NCBI RefSeq assembly: GCF_014836425.1 | Contig: NZ_JACSQW010000013.1 | Coordinates: forward strand, 1 to 50,151 | DNA: 50,151 nt | Direction: 5' to 3' | Origin: Limosilactobacillus avistercoris | Lineage (GTDB): Bacteria; Bacillota; Bacilli; Lactobacillales; Lactobacillaceae | In this document: positions 1 through 8,816 of the stretch, in pieces | Position numbering within the stretch: position 1 is the first letter of the stretch | How the letters are laid out: every line of letters begins with the position of its first letter | The notes under the pieces: generated by a model | What the model was told of the DNA's origin: nothing | Seen by the model: only the letters and a program-made list of their open reading frames with translations | Database searches by the model: none | Position numbers and translations under genes: made by a program

Positions 1-15
1 AGTGAGTATACAAAA

Positions 16-59
16 AATGCAGGAAAACCGACAATTTTAAACCGCCGATTTCCTACATT
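16..59 (-). repeat. Imperfect inverted repeat at a gene break; possible IS end or terminator
   Basis: The arms 16-32 and 44-59 are near-complementary (AATGCAGGAAA against TTTCCTACATT, plus a GTCGG/GCCG inner part). On the minus strand the hairpin is followed by a run of six T (12-17). It begins just where the YfhO-like reading frame at 53-304 loses family resemblance. It could be the outer end of an insertion sequence lying to the left of the window, or an intrinsic terminator. No transposase is visible, so the IS reading is inference. Confidence 0.35.
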
Positions 60-304
60 TTACAGCCGCCCTCTACAAAATTAGCATTACCAACTTTACT
101 AAAAGTATCTGTAGCAATATAAGTAAGGAATTGTCCCCTTTTCAAATTCAAATAGATTTGTTGTACTCGTGCTGAATGATAGCTCCAATCAGAATGAACT
201 CCTAATTGACCAGCTTTTAGAAATGGAATAATCATTATTAAAGTAAATATCATTATCCCAACTATAGCTAAAATTTGTTCAGTCTTCTTCTCTTTTAATC
301 TCAT
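53..304 (-). pseudogene. N-terminal fragment of a YfhO-like membrane glycosyltransferase
   Basis: This 83-residue frame has one N-terminal membrane segment (about residues 11-31), then the first extracytoplasmic loop (HSDWSYHSARVQQIYLNLK). That loop matches the equivalent loops of the two YfhO-like proteins further along (GDGIFHVQRILEIRN and YDGMVHLGRFEQIYESLK). After residue 78 (GNANF) the similarity stops and the frame closes within nine codons, so only about the first seventh of a 550-600 residue GT-C type protein remains. YfhO-type proteins are linked to glycosylation of lipoteichoic acid in Bacillus and Listeria. It starts 17 bases after the prfC stop with an AAGG ribosome site. Probably cut by an insertion to the left; the window edge hides the rest. 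Confidence 0.6.
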
Positions 305-321
305 TGTTCAACCTTGATTTT

Positions 322-1899
322 TTACAACTTACTTGTCAACTTCACATCCGGATACTTCTGCTTAAACCAGTTCTCCGCAAATTGGTTTTCAAACAAGAAT
401 AATGGTTGATCATGAATATCTTTAACCAAGATATTCCGTGATGAAGACATCTTTTCGTCAAGTTGATCGGGATCAATCCAGCGAGCTGTCTTATTACCCA
501 TTGGTTCCATCACCACTTCAGAGTTATATTCATTTTGCATCCGGAATTTGAAGACTTCAAACTGCAGTTGACCAACGGCACCAAGAATGTAATCACCTGA
601 AGTATACGAACGGAATAACTGAACTGCCCCTTCCTGAACTAACTGGTTAATCCCCTTATGGAAGGACTTTTGCTTCATCACGTTCTTTGCCGTTACTCGC
701 ATAAATAATTCAGGAGTAAATTGTGGAAGCTTCTCAAACTTAATATCTTTTTTGCCAGTATAGATCGAGTCACCAATTTGGAAGTTACCGGTATCATAAA
801 GGCCAATGATATCTCCCGCTACGGCATTTTCAACGTTTTCCCGGGTATCTGCCATAAATTCAGTCACGTTAGACAAACGAATTGGCTTCTTAGTTCGCTC
901 AAGAGTAACATCCATCCCCCGATCAAATTCTCCAGAACAAATCCGTACAAAGGCAATTCGATCACGGTGACGGGGGTTCATATTTGCCTGAATCTTAAAG
1001 ACAAAGCCAGAAAATTCAGGATCAAGTGGTTTAACATCCCCATCATTCTCTGTATGGTGGGCACTTGGCGCTGGAGCAAACTTGAGATAGGTTTCCAAGA
1101 AAGTTTGTACCCCAAAGTTAGTCAATGCTGAACCAAAGAAGACTGGAGTTTGGTCACCAGCAGCGATCTTTTCTCGGTCAAGTTGGTTTCCGGCAACATC
1201 AACTAGTTCCATTCCATCAAGAGCATCTTGCCATTCGCCATCGCCCTCAAGCGGGTTATCTCCCTTAACATTGCCATCTTCATCAAGTGGCAAGTAAGGA
1301 TTTTCCGGATCTTCAGGGTGCGTTAAAGCTACCCGTCGATTAAAGCGATCATAAATCCCCTTAAATTGCCGTCCAGAACCGATTGGCCAGTTAATTGGGT
1401 AGGTTTCGATTCCTAAAGTCTCTTCAACCTCGTTTAACAAGTCCAATGGATCACGGGCATCCCGGTCAAACTTATTCATAAAGGTGAAAATTGGAATTCC
1501 TCGCATCTTACAAATTTGGAAAAGCTTCTTTGTTTGTGGCTCAATCCCCTTAGCAGAGTCGATAACCATCACTGCAGAGTCAACTGCCATTAAAGTCCGA
1601 TAAGTATCTTCAGAAAAGTCTTCGTGCCCTGGAGTATCAAGGATATTAATTCGCTTTCCTTGGAAATCAAACTGCATAACAGATGAAGTAACGGAAATTC
1701 CCCGCTTCTTTTCGATTTCCATCCAGTCAGACTTAGCAAAATTACCAGTCTTCCGGGCTTTAACAGTTCCCGCTTCACGAACAACCCCACCAAAAAGTAA
1801 GAGTTGTTCAGTAATTGTCGTTTTACCCGCGTCCGGGTGTGAAATAATGGCGAATGTCCGCCGCTTATTAACTGCTTCAGCAAGTTGTTTTGGTGACAT
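322..1899 (-). CDS. prfC: Peptide chain release factor 3
   Basis: RF3 is a ribosomal GTPase that recycles RF1/RF2 after termination. The 525-residue length is normal for the family. The GTPase signatures are visible: P-loop HPDAGKTT at residues 21-28, switch [10 protein letters not shown] at 88-95 and NKFD at 142-145. These are followed by the EF-Tu-like beta-barrel and the RF3-specific C-terminal domain. The start is chosen at [10 protein letters not shown], with AGGAAA seven bases upstream. It sits between YfhO-like genes but is a core housekeeping gene, so the surface-polymer region appears to have grown around it. Identification is secure. Confidence 0.97.
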   Translation of the reverse strand: MSPKQLAEAVNKRRTFAIISHPDAGKTTITEQLLLFGGVVREAGTVKARKTGNFAKSDWMEIEKKRGISVTSSVMQFDFQGKRINILDTPGHEDFSEDTYRTLMAVDSAVMVIDSAKGIEPQTKKLFQICKMRGIPIFTFMNKFDRDARDPLDLLNEVEETLGIETYPINWPIGSGRQFKGIYDRFNRRVALTHPEDPENPYLPLDEDGNVKGDNPLEGDGEWQDALDGMELVDVAGNQLDREKIAAGDQTPVFFGSALTNFGVQTFLETYLKFAPAPSAHHTENDGDVKPLDPEFSGFVFKIQANMNPRHRDRIAFVRICSGEFDRGMDVTLERTKKPIRLSNVTEFMADTRENVENAVAGDIIGLYDTGNFQIGDSIYTGKKDIKFEKLPQFTPELFMRVTAKNVMKQKSFHKGINQLVQEGAVQLFRSYTSGDYILGAVGQLQFEVFKFRMQNEYNSEVVMEPMGNKTARWIDPDQLDEKMSSSRNILVKDIHDQPLFLFENQFAENWFKQKYPDVKLTSKL

Positions 1900-1983
1900 T
1901 TTATTTTCCTTTCATTAAATAATTTATTTTGCGCAATAACTATATTAGTTTAATATATTCTGAATTGACTTACAACAATCACA

Positions 1984-2020
1984 AAAGCAAAAAGCACAAC
2001 CTCAGTTGGATACCGAAGTT
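1984..2020 (-). terminator. Intrinsic terminator after the choline/YfhO operon
   Basis: On the minus strand an 8-pair stem (AACTTCGG with CTGAGGTT, including G-U pairs) is followed by GTGCTTTTTGCTTTT. It lies about 80 bases past the stop at 2101 and ends the operon that starts at 10553. Confidence 0.6.
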
Positions 2021-2100
2021 ATACCTTAAGTCTTAGTAGTTTAATTTTATCTTACACTTCAAATTTCATATCTACTATTTTTTATAATTATTACCAAAAA

Positions 2101-3783
2101 TCAATATTTCTTGTAGGGAATCCTAATTACATTAATTACTCTTGTAAAGACATAAGCATATACTATAACATTGGCAATAACTGTTATACAGAAAATAGAA
2201 ATAGTTAATAGGCTAGGATTGGATTCAACTTTTAATTTTGAGTTTCCTTCATGAACTAATAGTAAAAATCTTCTATTAGAAAGATTCCTCACTCTCTTAC
2301 CATTTATAAAAATCTTATAATTTATTTTCTTATAAAACGCTAAATTTAGCTTAGATTTCTTTGTCTGCTTGGCTGATAATTTAAAAATTGTGGAATTATA
2401 ATTTGACTTTTTCCATTGTAATTTAGTATTGCTGTCTCCTAATTTATATATTTTGCCTATTTGTGAATCACTACTTTGCGTTCCTCTTCCCGGAAGATAG
2501 TCTTCAAACGATATAATGGGAGAATTATATACATTTCTATTGAAACTATTATTACTTAAAGTAAAATCAATACCGGATCTATCACTATACAATTCAGGTT
2601 GACGGTTTGTTTCTAAGTTAATAATTCCTATAGCTGCAAATATAACTAAGAATATATTCATACTGAAATATATTGTTTTAGAAGTAACACTATTTATATT
2701 CTTTGCACACAAAATAAATGCCAAGAGCACACTCAATACAAAAAAAAATAAAATTCTTCCTTGAAATTGGATAAAGCCAAAATACCTTATTAATTCTTCT
2801 TTATTATTTAACCTATTAACTGGGAAAATAACTAATACGTAAACCACTACTGAGAAAATAACTAATGATCGTAAGTATGGAATTTTCTTCCTAAATGCTT
2901 GAACTATCACCCAAACAAAAATCAATATTGTTATTATCCCAACATTCCAAGTTGTTGATAACATTGTGATAATTAATTTAAACATTGCTCCAAACGCTAA
3001 GCCCTGTTCAACATTAACTAAACTCTTATATGGCATCACAATAGAATTAAATAACCTTATATGCAAAAAGCTATAAATTGAATACATTGATAAAATTATA
3101 GAAAAAATGCTGTCACAGCTATCCATCTTATTTGCCTTCGCTCTATTTTTTTGATAATCATTAAATAAATAGTAACAATTACAACCAAAAAAGATGTTAA
3201 CGCTAAAGAAATAAAATGACTATTTGCAATTCCACTCATTCCAATTGCAAGTAAAAGTATTCCCTTCCTTTTATTATTTTTTAAAATACATAAGTAACCT
3301 GCAACAGCAAGTGGAAGGAATGCATATGCAAGTACCTCTCCAAATGCCATTCTTGCATATAGTAAAATCAAGTGATAAGAGTTAAATATATATATACAAG
3401 AAGCTGAGAAATTCACTAGTTTATTAGAAGATATCTTACTTGCTAATAAGTACATATTTAAACAAGTTACAAGATTAATAAAGAAAAAGCCTAACAAAAA
3501 GCTTACAACAATATTATGAAATAAGAATCTAGGAAAAATAAAAATGATACTAGTTAACCATGGATAACAGCTCATTAATGCATTTAAATTATGTCCTGGT
3601 CCAATAAAGGAAATTTCACTAGGTACTTTCCCTACTTTTAATGATTCATATATCTGTTCAAATCTTCCTAAATGTACCATTCCATCATATATGACCATTT
3701 ACAGCAATTAGGGAACAAATAAATGCCATCATGCATAACCCTAAAAAGGTTAATATATTATATTTACTATTTTCTAAGTTCAT
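2101..3783 (-). pseudogene. Frameshifted YfhO-like multi-spanning membrane protein
   Basis: Three reading-frame pieces join into one protein of about 560 residues. It starts at MNLENSKYNILTFLG (ATG at 3783, AGGTGA ribosome site). The frame is lost near 3686-3693 (VNGHI then YDGMVHLGRF) and again at a run of six T on the minus strand (3102-3107; VTAFF then SIILSMYS). In each case adding one base restores a continuous hydrophobic protein with a C-terminal extracytoplasmic domain and a final membrane segment. The architecture matches the YfhO/GT-C proteins implicated in teichoic acid glycosylation. It is the last gene of the operon. The breaks may be true decay, phase-variable slippage at the T run, or sequencing errors. 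Confidence 0.7.
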
Positions 3784-3794
3784 TTATTAATCAC

Positions 3795-4889
3795 CTATAT
3801 TTTTGTACATTTCTCTAAAAAATTGCTTACTATTCTAGTAATTGAATTGAGCAAATTATTAAAGATGATTCTTCTAGTCATAATATCAATTAAAACGGTA
3901 ATTATAAACACAATAGACGTACAGAGTAATCCAAATAAGAAATATTGAGTACCTGATCCCGCATACAAATTCGATGAAAAAATATTTTGCCAAATGAATG
4001 GCCTAACAAACGAGTCCTCATGAATCAAATAAACACCGAACATTGAACCAGCAATGTAATTGATTATCCTACTATTAAAATGGCTGTTCTTAAAATAAGA
4101 AAATATAAATATAGACGTAAGTAGAACAAGAGGGCTATTTACATCAAATAAGTCAGCAATTCCATTAAAAAGCTTCTCATTAATTGCTAAAGTTGACAAA
4201 AGTATTGCTATCAATACGCATATTATCGCACCAATCATTGTATAGCCTTTGGAATTTAAAATCTTTCCACTATATTTTCTAATATAAGCACTGACAAAGT
4301 ATATTAAAAAGAAATACGTAGTTGGCGTATATCCAAAACTGTCAACAAATGTATCAGGCTTATCATCAAATATTTGTAGGCCAATTGAAAGAAACGACCA
4401 CAATAAAATCAATCCAATTATTAGTAATAATAATTTTTGTCTGGTTAAGTTTCTTATGATGATGTTCAAAAACGGCATTGCAAAAAGCATTACAATATAC
4501 GAATACACAAACCAATATCCACTTGGCAAGGGAAATGGCAGCAATACTCTAACTACACTATCAGTTCCCCATATTCCGGTTGGATCAAATAGCTTAAATA
4601 CCAAATATAATCCAAAACTATAAAATGCTGTAGTAATGATCAAATTTATTGGACGTCTAAAATTAAACTGCTTTTCACATAAAAAGTATGCTCCAATCAT
4701 AACAAAAAGTACTACGCCTAGTTTTCCAAAATAATGAAGGAACAAGTTAACTTTAATTGCACCTGAGTATTTAGGATTGTAAGGATTCCAATCAAAAGTT
4801 CCTTTTAATGCATAGTGATGAAGTACGATCGCAAACATACTTAATATTCTGAGCAATTCAATACTCGAATTACGACTTTTTGCTTTCAA
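3795..4889 (-). CDS. Acyltransferase family 3 membrane protein
   Basis: A 364-residue protein with about ten hydrophobic segments. The family-3 acyltransferase signature is at the N terminus: RNSSIELLRILSMFAIVLHH, where the histidine pair near residues 23-24 is the likely catalytic site. Such proteins move acetyl or other acyl groups onto extracellular glycans or wall polymers; there is no extra SGNH domain. The start is a TTG at 4889 with AGGAGAG five bases upstream, immediately after the stop of the YfhO-like gene. Its place in an operon of choline activation and YfhO proteins suggests it modifies the same surface polymer. The exact acyl donor and target cannot be read from sequence. Confidence 0.85.
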   Translation of the reverse strand: MKAKSRNSSIELLRILSMFAIVLHHYALKGTFDWNPYNPKYSGAIKVNLFLHYFGKLGVVLFVMIGAYFLCEKQFNFRRPINLIITTAFYSFGLYLVFKLFDPTGIWGTDSVVRVLLPFPLPSGYWFVYSYIVMLFAMPFLNIIIRNLTRQKLLLLIIGLILLWSFLSIGLQIFDDKPDTFVDSFGYTPTTYFFLIYFVSAYIRKYSGKILNSKGYTMIGAIICVLIAILLSTLAINEKLFNGIADLFDVNSPLVLLTSIFIFSYFKNSHFNSRIINYIAGSMFGVYLIHEDSFVRPFIWQNIFSSNLYAGSGTQYFLFGLLCTSIVFIITVLIDIMTRRIIFNNLLNSITRIVSNFLEKCTKI

Positions 4890-6596
4890 TTATTCTCTCC
4901 TGTAACTTCTAATAACTGGTATTAACATAAATAATATTGATATAAACGAAATAATAAGGAGGATCTTATATACCCTAGGCATTATAAATCGTATATCTAT
5001 TTTCATAGAATTCATCTTAATATCTGCATTATTAATTACCATATTCCCTTGTTTATTAACCTTATATTGCACTTTTTTATTATTCAAAGCAATATGATAA
5101 TCTAAGCTTCGATAACCCAAAATAGGTAATTCAATATTTACCCCTTTTTGTCTTTTTATGTTTTTTACATAAAAACTTAGATTTTGCTCACCTATCTTTT
5201 CTACAAAGTCATATGATTTATTTTCTACTTTAATCTTTTGATTCCATATTTGATCCAATCTAGATGGCAATAATTCGTATTTTCTATTCTTTACATTCTC
5301 TACCTTAGGAAAGTAGTCTGGATGTTCTCCCATAGCCATAATAGTCTTTTTTTGCTCTGAAGCTATAGGAGTAGTGGCCATTATCTGTGCAATAACATCA
5401 TTATTTAACCTTAAAACTTGACCACTTATTAAATAAGACTGTGCAGAAATACTCAAAATTACTGATAAAAGTGCCAAAATATGACTAATTTTAATTCCAA
5501 TAAATTGCTGATAGTCCTTAAAATTATCAGCAAACATAATAATTGGAATTACTGAAAGCCATATTCCAAACCGCCACGGAGTATACTGTAAATTGTTAAT
5601 TAATGGAACATGATTAAATGCTTTCCATGGAAAAATCTTTAAACAAAGGATAAACATGTATCCTTCTAGGATCGACAATCTAATTAATTTACTTTTCATA
5701 TTCGAATTAAAAAAGCAATATACAACTATTAATAGTACCAATGCAGCGATAGATAGTTGTTCCCGCGACCACCATGAAATAAAATTTAGCATTTTCGGTA
5801 AAGTGGCGGCTTTTATATGTCCCTTACCAAAAGGTTCTAATATACCCGAACTAGATATTTTCAAAACACGATATATAATTGGGGACATCCCAACTAAGAC
5901 TAACGGAAAGCTTAAGAAAGCATTAACAAAAAAAGATATACTAATTTTCTTTTGAAAAATCCGAAATAAAACAACACTTCCTAAAAGAAAGCCATATACT
6001 ATTAAACTAAGTAAATGTGAAAATCCTATAAGAATAATACAGAGTGAGAACTTACAAATTAAGGTAATGTCAATTTTCTTTGAACCTAATAGTTCTTTAC
6101 TAACAAAGAAAATTGGAAAGACAAAAATATTTATTATTGCAGCACTAGGTTGAATTTCATTTAAGAATTGATACAAAGTATATCCTGAAAAGGTGTAGAT
6201 CGTAGCAAGGTAAAATGACATTTCAATATTATTTGTCCTGATACTCAAGCAAAGCCAAGTAACAATTAATGTAAGGAAAAATATCAAGAAACTAATCGCT
6301 ACAACTTGATGTTGTGGAGATAAGAAAATAGTTATGAGTACCAAAGGCCATAGGGTAATGTCTGGATACATCCCATTAACTGCTTGTCCTATTTCAAAAA
6401 AGGTAGAAAAATTTACCCAACTAGGCATCTGTAAGTGTAAAAAAGCATTACGAATTTCAAGAATACGCTGAACATGAAAGATCCCGTCGCCAAATAACTT
6501 TACCCCTCCATTAAATTGACATTCAGCTGAATATATATAAAACATCATTAAAACTATAAGCAACGTCCCAATTCTTATTTGTCTTGTTTTTCCCAT
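4890..6596 (-). CDS. YfhO-like GT-C membrane protein
   Basis: About 568 residues with a dozen hydrophobic segments, an acidic first outer loop (KLFGDGIFHVQRILE) typical of GT-C glycosyltransferases, and a C-terminal extracytoplasmic beta-rich part before a last membrane helix. YfhO relatives add sugars from lipid-linked donors to lipoteichoic acid outside the membrane. I chose the ATG at 6596 (MGKTRQIRIG), which has AGGGAAG six bases upstream. An ATG at 6614, overlapping the transporter stop, is also possible and would add six residues. It is co-transcribed with the BCCT transporter before it and the acyltransferase after it. The sugar and the acceptor are unknown. Confidence 0.75.
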   Translation of the reverse strand: MGKTRQIRIGTLLIVLMMFYIYSAECQFNGGVKLFGDGIFHVQRILEIRNAFLHLQMPSWVNFSTFFEIGQAVNGMYPDITLWPLVLITIFLSPQHQVVAISFLIFFLTLIVTWLCLSIRTNNIEMSFYLATIYTFSGYTLYQFLNEIQPSAAIINIFVFPIFFVSKELLGSKKIDITLICKFSLCIILIGFSHLLSLIVYGFLLGSVVLFRIFQKKISISFFVNAFLSFPLVLVGMSPIIYRVLKISSSGILEPFGKGHIKAATLPKMLNFISWWSREQLSIAALVLLIVVYCFFNSNMKSKLIRLSILEGYMFILCLKIFPWKAFNHVPLINNLQYTPWRFGIWLSVIPIIMFADNFKDYQQFIGIKISHILALLSVILSISAQSYLISGQVLRLNNDVIAQIMATTPIASEQKKTIMAMGEHPDYFPKVENVKNRKYELLPSRLDQIWNQKIKVENKSYDFVEKIGEQNLSFYVKNIKRQKGVNIELPILGYRSLDYHIALNNKKVQYKVNKQGNMVINNADIKMNSMKIDIRFIMPRVYKILLIISFISILFMLIPVIRSYRRE

Positions 6597-6606
6597 GTTT
6601 TCTTCC

Positions 6607-8097
6607 CTAAGCATGATTCCTACTCTCCCTATAAAACCCAACCACAATCATAATCATCACAATCATTGTTGGTAGTGCTGCAATAATTGCTACCGATTGA
6701 ATATTATCCATATTACTATTACTGATTAATAGCGCCATTGGTAATACCATGAATATCACCGCCCAAAAGCCTCGAATTGCTTTACTAGGTTCTTCCTCAA
6801 TTGCCAGCTGTTTATACGAATATTTAGAGATAACCATAGTAATGGAATCAAACACTGTCGAATACAAGCCAATCATTGCTAAAGCCAAAAGAACCAAGGC
6901 AATGCGATACTGGGGCAAAGTTTCCATTAGCTTAATAGCTACTTGGGAGTAGTTTTGACCATCTGATATTAATTGGGTAGCGTTGATTAACCCTTTAACT
7001 TGCCGCGACATCCCAAAACTACTTAACACAATGAAAGCACAAAAGGTTCCACCTAGTCCCCAAACATAACCGCGTAAAATGACATCCTTAATTGTCCGTC
7101 CCCGACTAATACTACCAATAAAAAATGGCGTGGCCACACACCAAACAATCCAATATGACCAGTAGTAGATTGTCCAGTTTTGGGTAAAACTATGGCTATG
7201 AGTTGTCGTCGCCATCCCAATGAAATTTTGGGTTAAATTACCTACTGCCTGGACACCGGCATCGACAATGTAACTAAAAGAACCGCTGAAAAGTAAAACA
7301 TAGAGTAATAAACCAATAAAGAAGACATAACAAATCGTACTTAACCGCGAAATTGCTTTCATTCCAATTACTGAAGCAATCAAATAAATTGAAACAACCA
7401 CGCAAATTAAAATAATCGATAGTTGTTTGACCTGATGGATCCTAAAAAGGACACCAACCGTTTGTGACAATAAAGGCATCGACATCGAGAAAGTTGTCGC
7501 TGTTCCTGCGATCAAAGCAAAGATCGCAATCAGATCAATCAATTTTCCCGCTATGCCATCAGTATATTTACCCAGTAATGGTCGACAGGCTTCTGAAAAT
7601 TTCTGTCGTTTGTTTTTGGTCACATATAGCATATAGGCAAATGCCACCGCCAACATTAAATAAAATGACCAGGCAATCGGGCCCCAATGAAATAACGAAT
7701 AAGTTAACGACCATTCCATCGTTGTCCCTTTTTGCTTGATAAACGGCTCACTGGAATACATTAACCATTCACATAAGGCGTAAAAGATAATATCAGCTGA
7801 CATGGTCGAAGTAAAAATCATGACTCCCCAGCAAAGGTTTGAATATTCAGATTTGTCTGTTGAATCACCGAGCTTGATTCGGCCAATCCTTGAAAAAGCA
7901 GCGTACAGCGTACTGATAAAAAAGAACAATCCCACCAAAATATAGAGAAACGATAATTGATTATTTAGGAATGACCGAATGCCTTCCAAAATGAGTTGTG
8001 AATTTTTGGGGAAGCGTTCTAATAAAAAACTCAGGCCAAAAACAACAATAATCGGAATAGTAACTAAGGACCAGTCAATTTGTTTATACTTTTTCAC
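6607..8097 (-). CDS. BCCT-family transporter, probably choline uptake
   Basis: A 496-residue protein with 12 predicted membrane helices. The BCCT signature spans residues 308-340 (WTIYYWSYWIVW, then PFFIGSISRGRTIK). BCCT carriers import choline, betaine or carnitine with ions. The glycine-rich motif usual in helix 3 is replaced by TSTMSADIIFYALCEW, so this is a divergent subgroup whose substrate cannot be read from motifs. Context argues for choline: the gene starts at a GTG four bases after the stop of a LicC-type gene and follows a choline kinase domain. The ribosome site (AGAGGA) lies inside the end of licC. It would take the place of LicB, the choline permease of classical lic1 operons. 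Confidence 0.85.
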   Translation of the reverse strand: MKKYKQIDWSLVTIPIIVVFGLSFLLERFPKNSQLILEGIRSFLNNQLSFLYILVGLFFFISTLYAAFSRIGRIKLGDSTDKSEYSNLCWGVMIFTSTMSADIIFYALCEWLMYSSEPFIKQKGTTMEWSLTYSLFHWGPIAWSFYLMLAVAFAYMLYVTKNKRQKFSEACRPLLGKYTDGIAGKLIDLIAIFALIAGTATTFSMSMPLLSQTVGVLFRIHQVKQLSIILICVVVSIYLIASVIGMKAISRLSTICYVFFIGLLLYVLLFSGSFSYIVDAGVQAVGNLTQNFIGMATTTHSHSFTQNWTIYYWSYWIVWCVATPFFIGSISRGRTIKDVILRGYVWGLGGTFCAFIVLSSFGMSRQVKGLINATQLISDGQNYSQVAIKLMETLPQYRIALVLLALAMIGLYSTVFDSITMVISKYSYKQLAIEEEPSKAIRGFWAVIFMVLPMALLISNSNMDNIQSVAIIAALPTMIVMIMIVVGFYRESRNHA

Positions 8098-8101
8098 GAT
8101 C

Positions 8102-8815
8102 CTATCCTCTCTTTGTCAGCCGCTGATCAACCTGTTTCAATTGGTCGACACTATCAATTTCGATAATATCATTAGCCGCAATTGGCATTACATATAACGA
8201 AAACTCATCAAAGTAATCAAACATAGCAATATCATCCCAGTAAATATCATAATGATGAGCATGTTCAAACTCTGCTTCTAAGTAGCCTTTCAGACGCAGA
8301 CTATCTTCCGCTTGCCATTTTGATAGGCTATATAAGCGCCAACCATGATCATTTCCTGAACGGTCGCATTGTAAGATCTTACCATTTTGATCGGGATGCA
8401 TAATCCATTCATCAGTAAACTGATCAATCTTTGCTCCAGCATATCCAGAATGGGTAAACTCCCTCTTTAATAATTTTGGATTCATTACTAACTGATCGCC
8501 ATCGAGGATTACCGTGTTTTTTAATTCATTACGAGCCACATACAATGATGAGATATTATTGTACTGGTTATAGTACGGATTATTAATCAGCTTCACACCT
8601 GGATACTTTTCTCCCAGATAATTAAATTGCTTGGCTAAATAACCGACAACAATTGAAATATCATAAATTCCATTTTGGTGCAGTCCTTCAATTACTGATT
8701 CGACCATTGGCTTCCCCGCAACCCTAATTAGCGGTTTAGGTGTTTTATAGGTTAACGGACGCATCCGGGTGCCTAAGCCCGCTGCCATAATAATTGCGTT
8801 TTCTATTTCTGCCAT
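8102..8815 (-). CDS. licC: LicC-like phosphocholine cytidylyltransferase
   Basis: A 237-residue single-domain nucleotidyltransferase. The N-terminal signature MAAGLGTRMRP...TPKPL (residues 10-29) is the nucleotide-binding loop of the LicC/MobA-like fold. An LDGDQ acidic motif near residues 104-108 should bind the metal. LicC enzymes make CDP-choline from CTP and phosphocholine, the activated donor for LicD. The gene starts one base after the stop of the upstream fusion gene (TAAGATG) and ends four bases before the transporter start, so the three are translationally coupled. A second cytidylyltransferase domain in the preceding gene raises the possibility that one of the two uses another alcohol phosphate, such as ethanolamine or glycerol. 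The activity class is firm; the substrate is inferred from context. Confidence 0.82.
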   Translation of the reverse strand: MAEIENAIIMAAGLGTRMRPLTYKTPKPLIRVAGKPMVESVIEGLHQNGIYDISIVVGYLAKQFNYLGEKYPGVKLINNPYYNQYNNISSLYVARNELKNTVILDGDQLVMNPKLLKREFTHSGYAGAKIDQFTDEWIMHPDQNGKILQCDRSGNDHGWRLYSLSKWQAEDSLRLKGYLEAEFEHAHHYDIYWDDIAMFDYFDEFSLYVMPIAANDIIEIDSVDQLKQVDQRLTKRG

Positions 8816-8816
8816 C

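Noticed and set aside
721-1131. Open frame on the plus strand of 136 codons inside prfC
   Set aside because: It is antisense to a secure gene, has no ribosome site and no recognisable protein pattern.
2480-2495. CTTCCCGGAAG inside the YfhO-like pseudogene
   Set aside because: It resembles the TTTCCCGGGAAA palindromes but lies in coding sequence and lacks the full arms.
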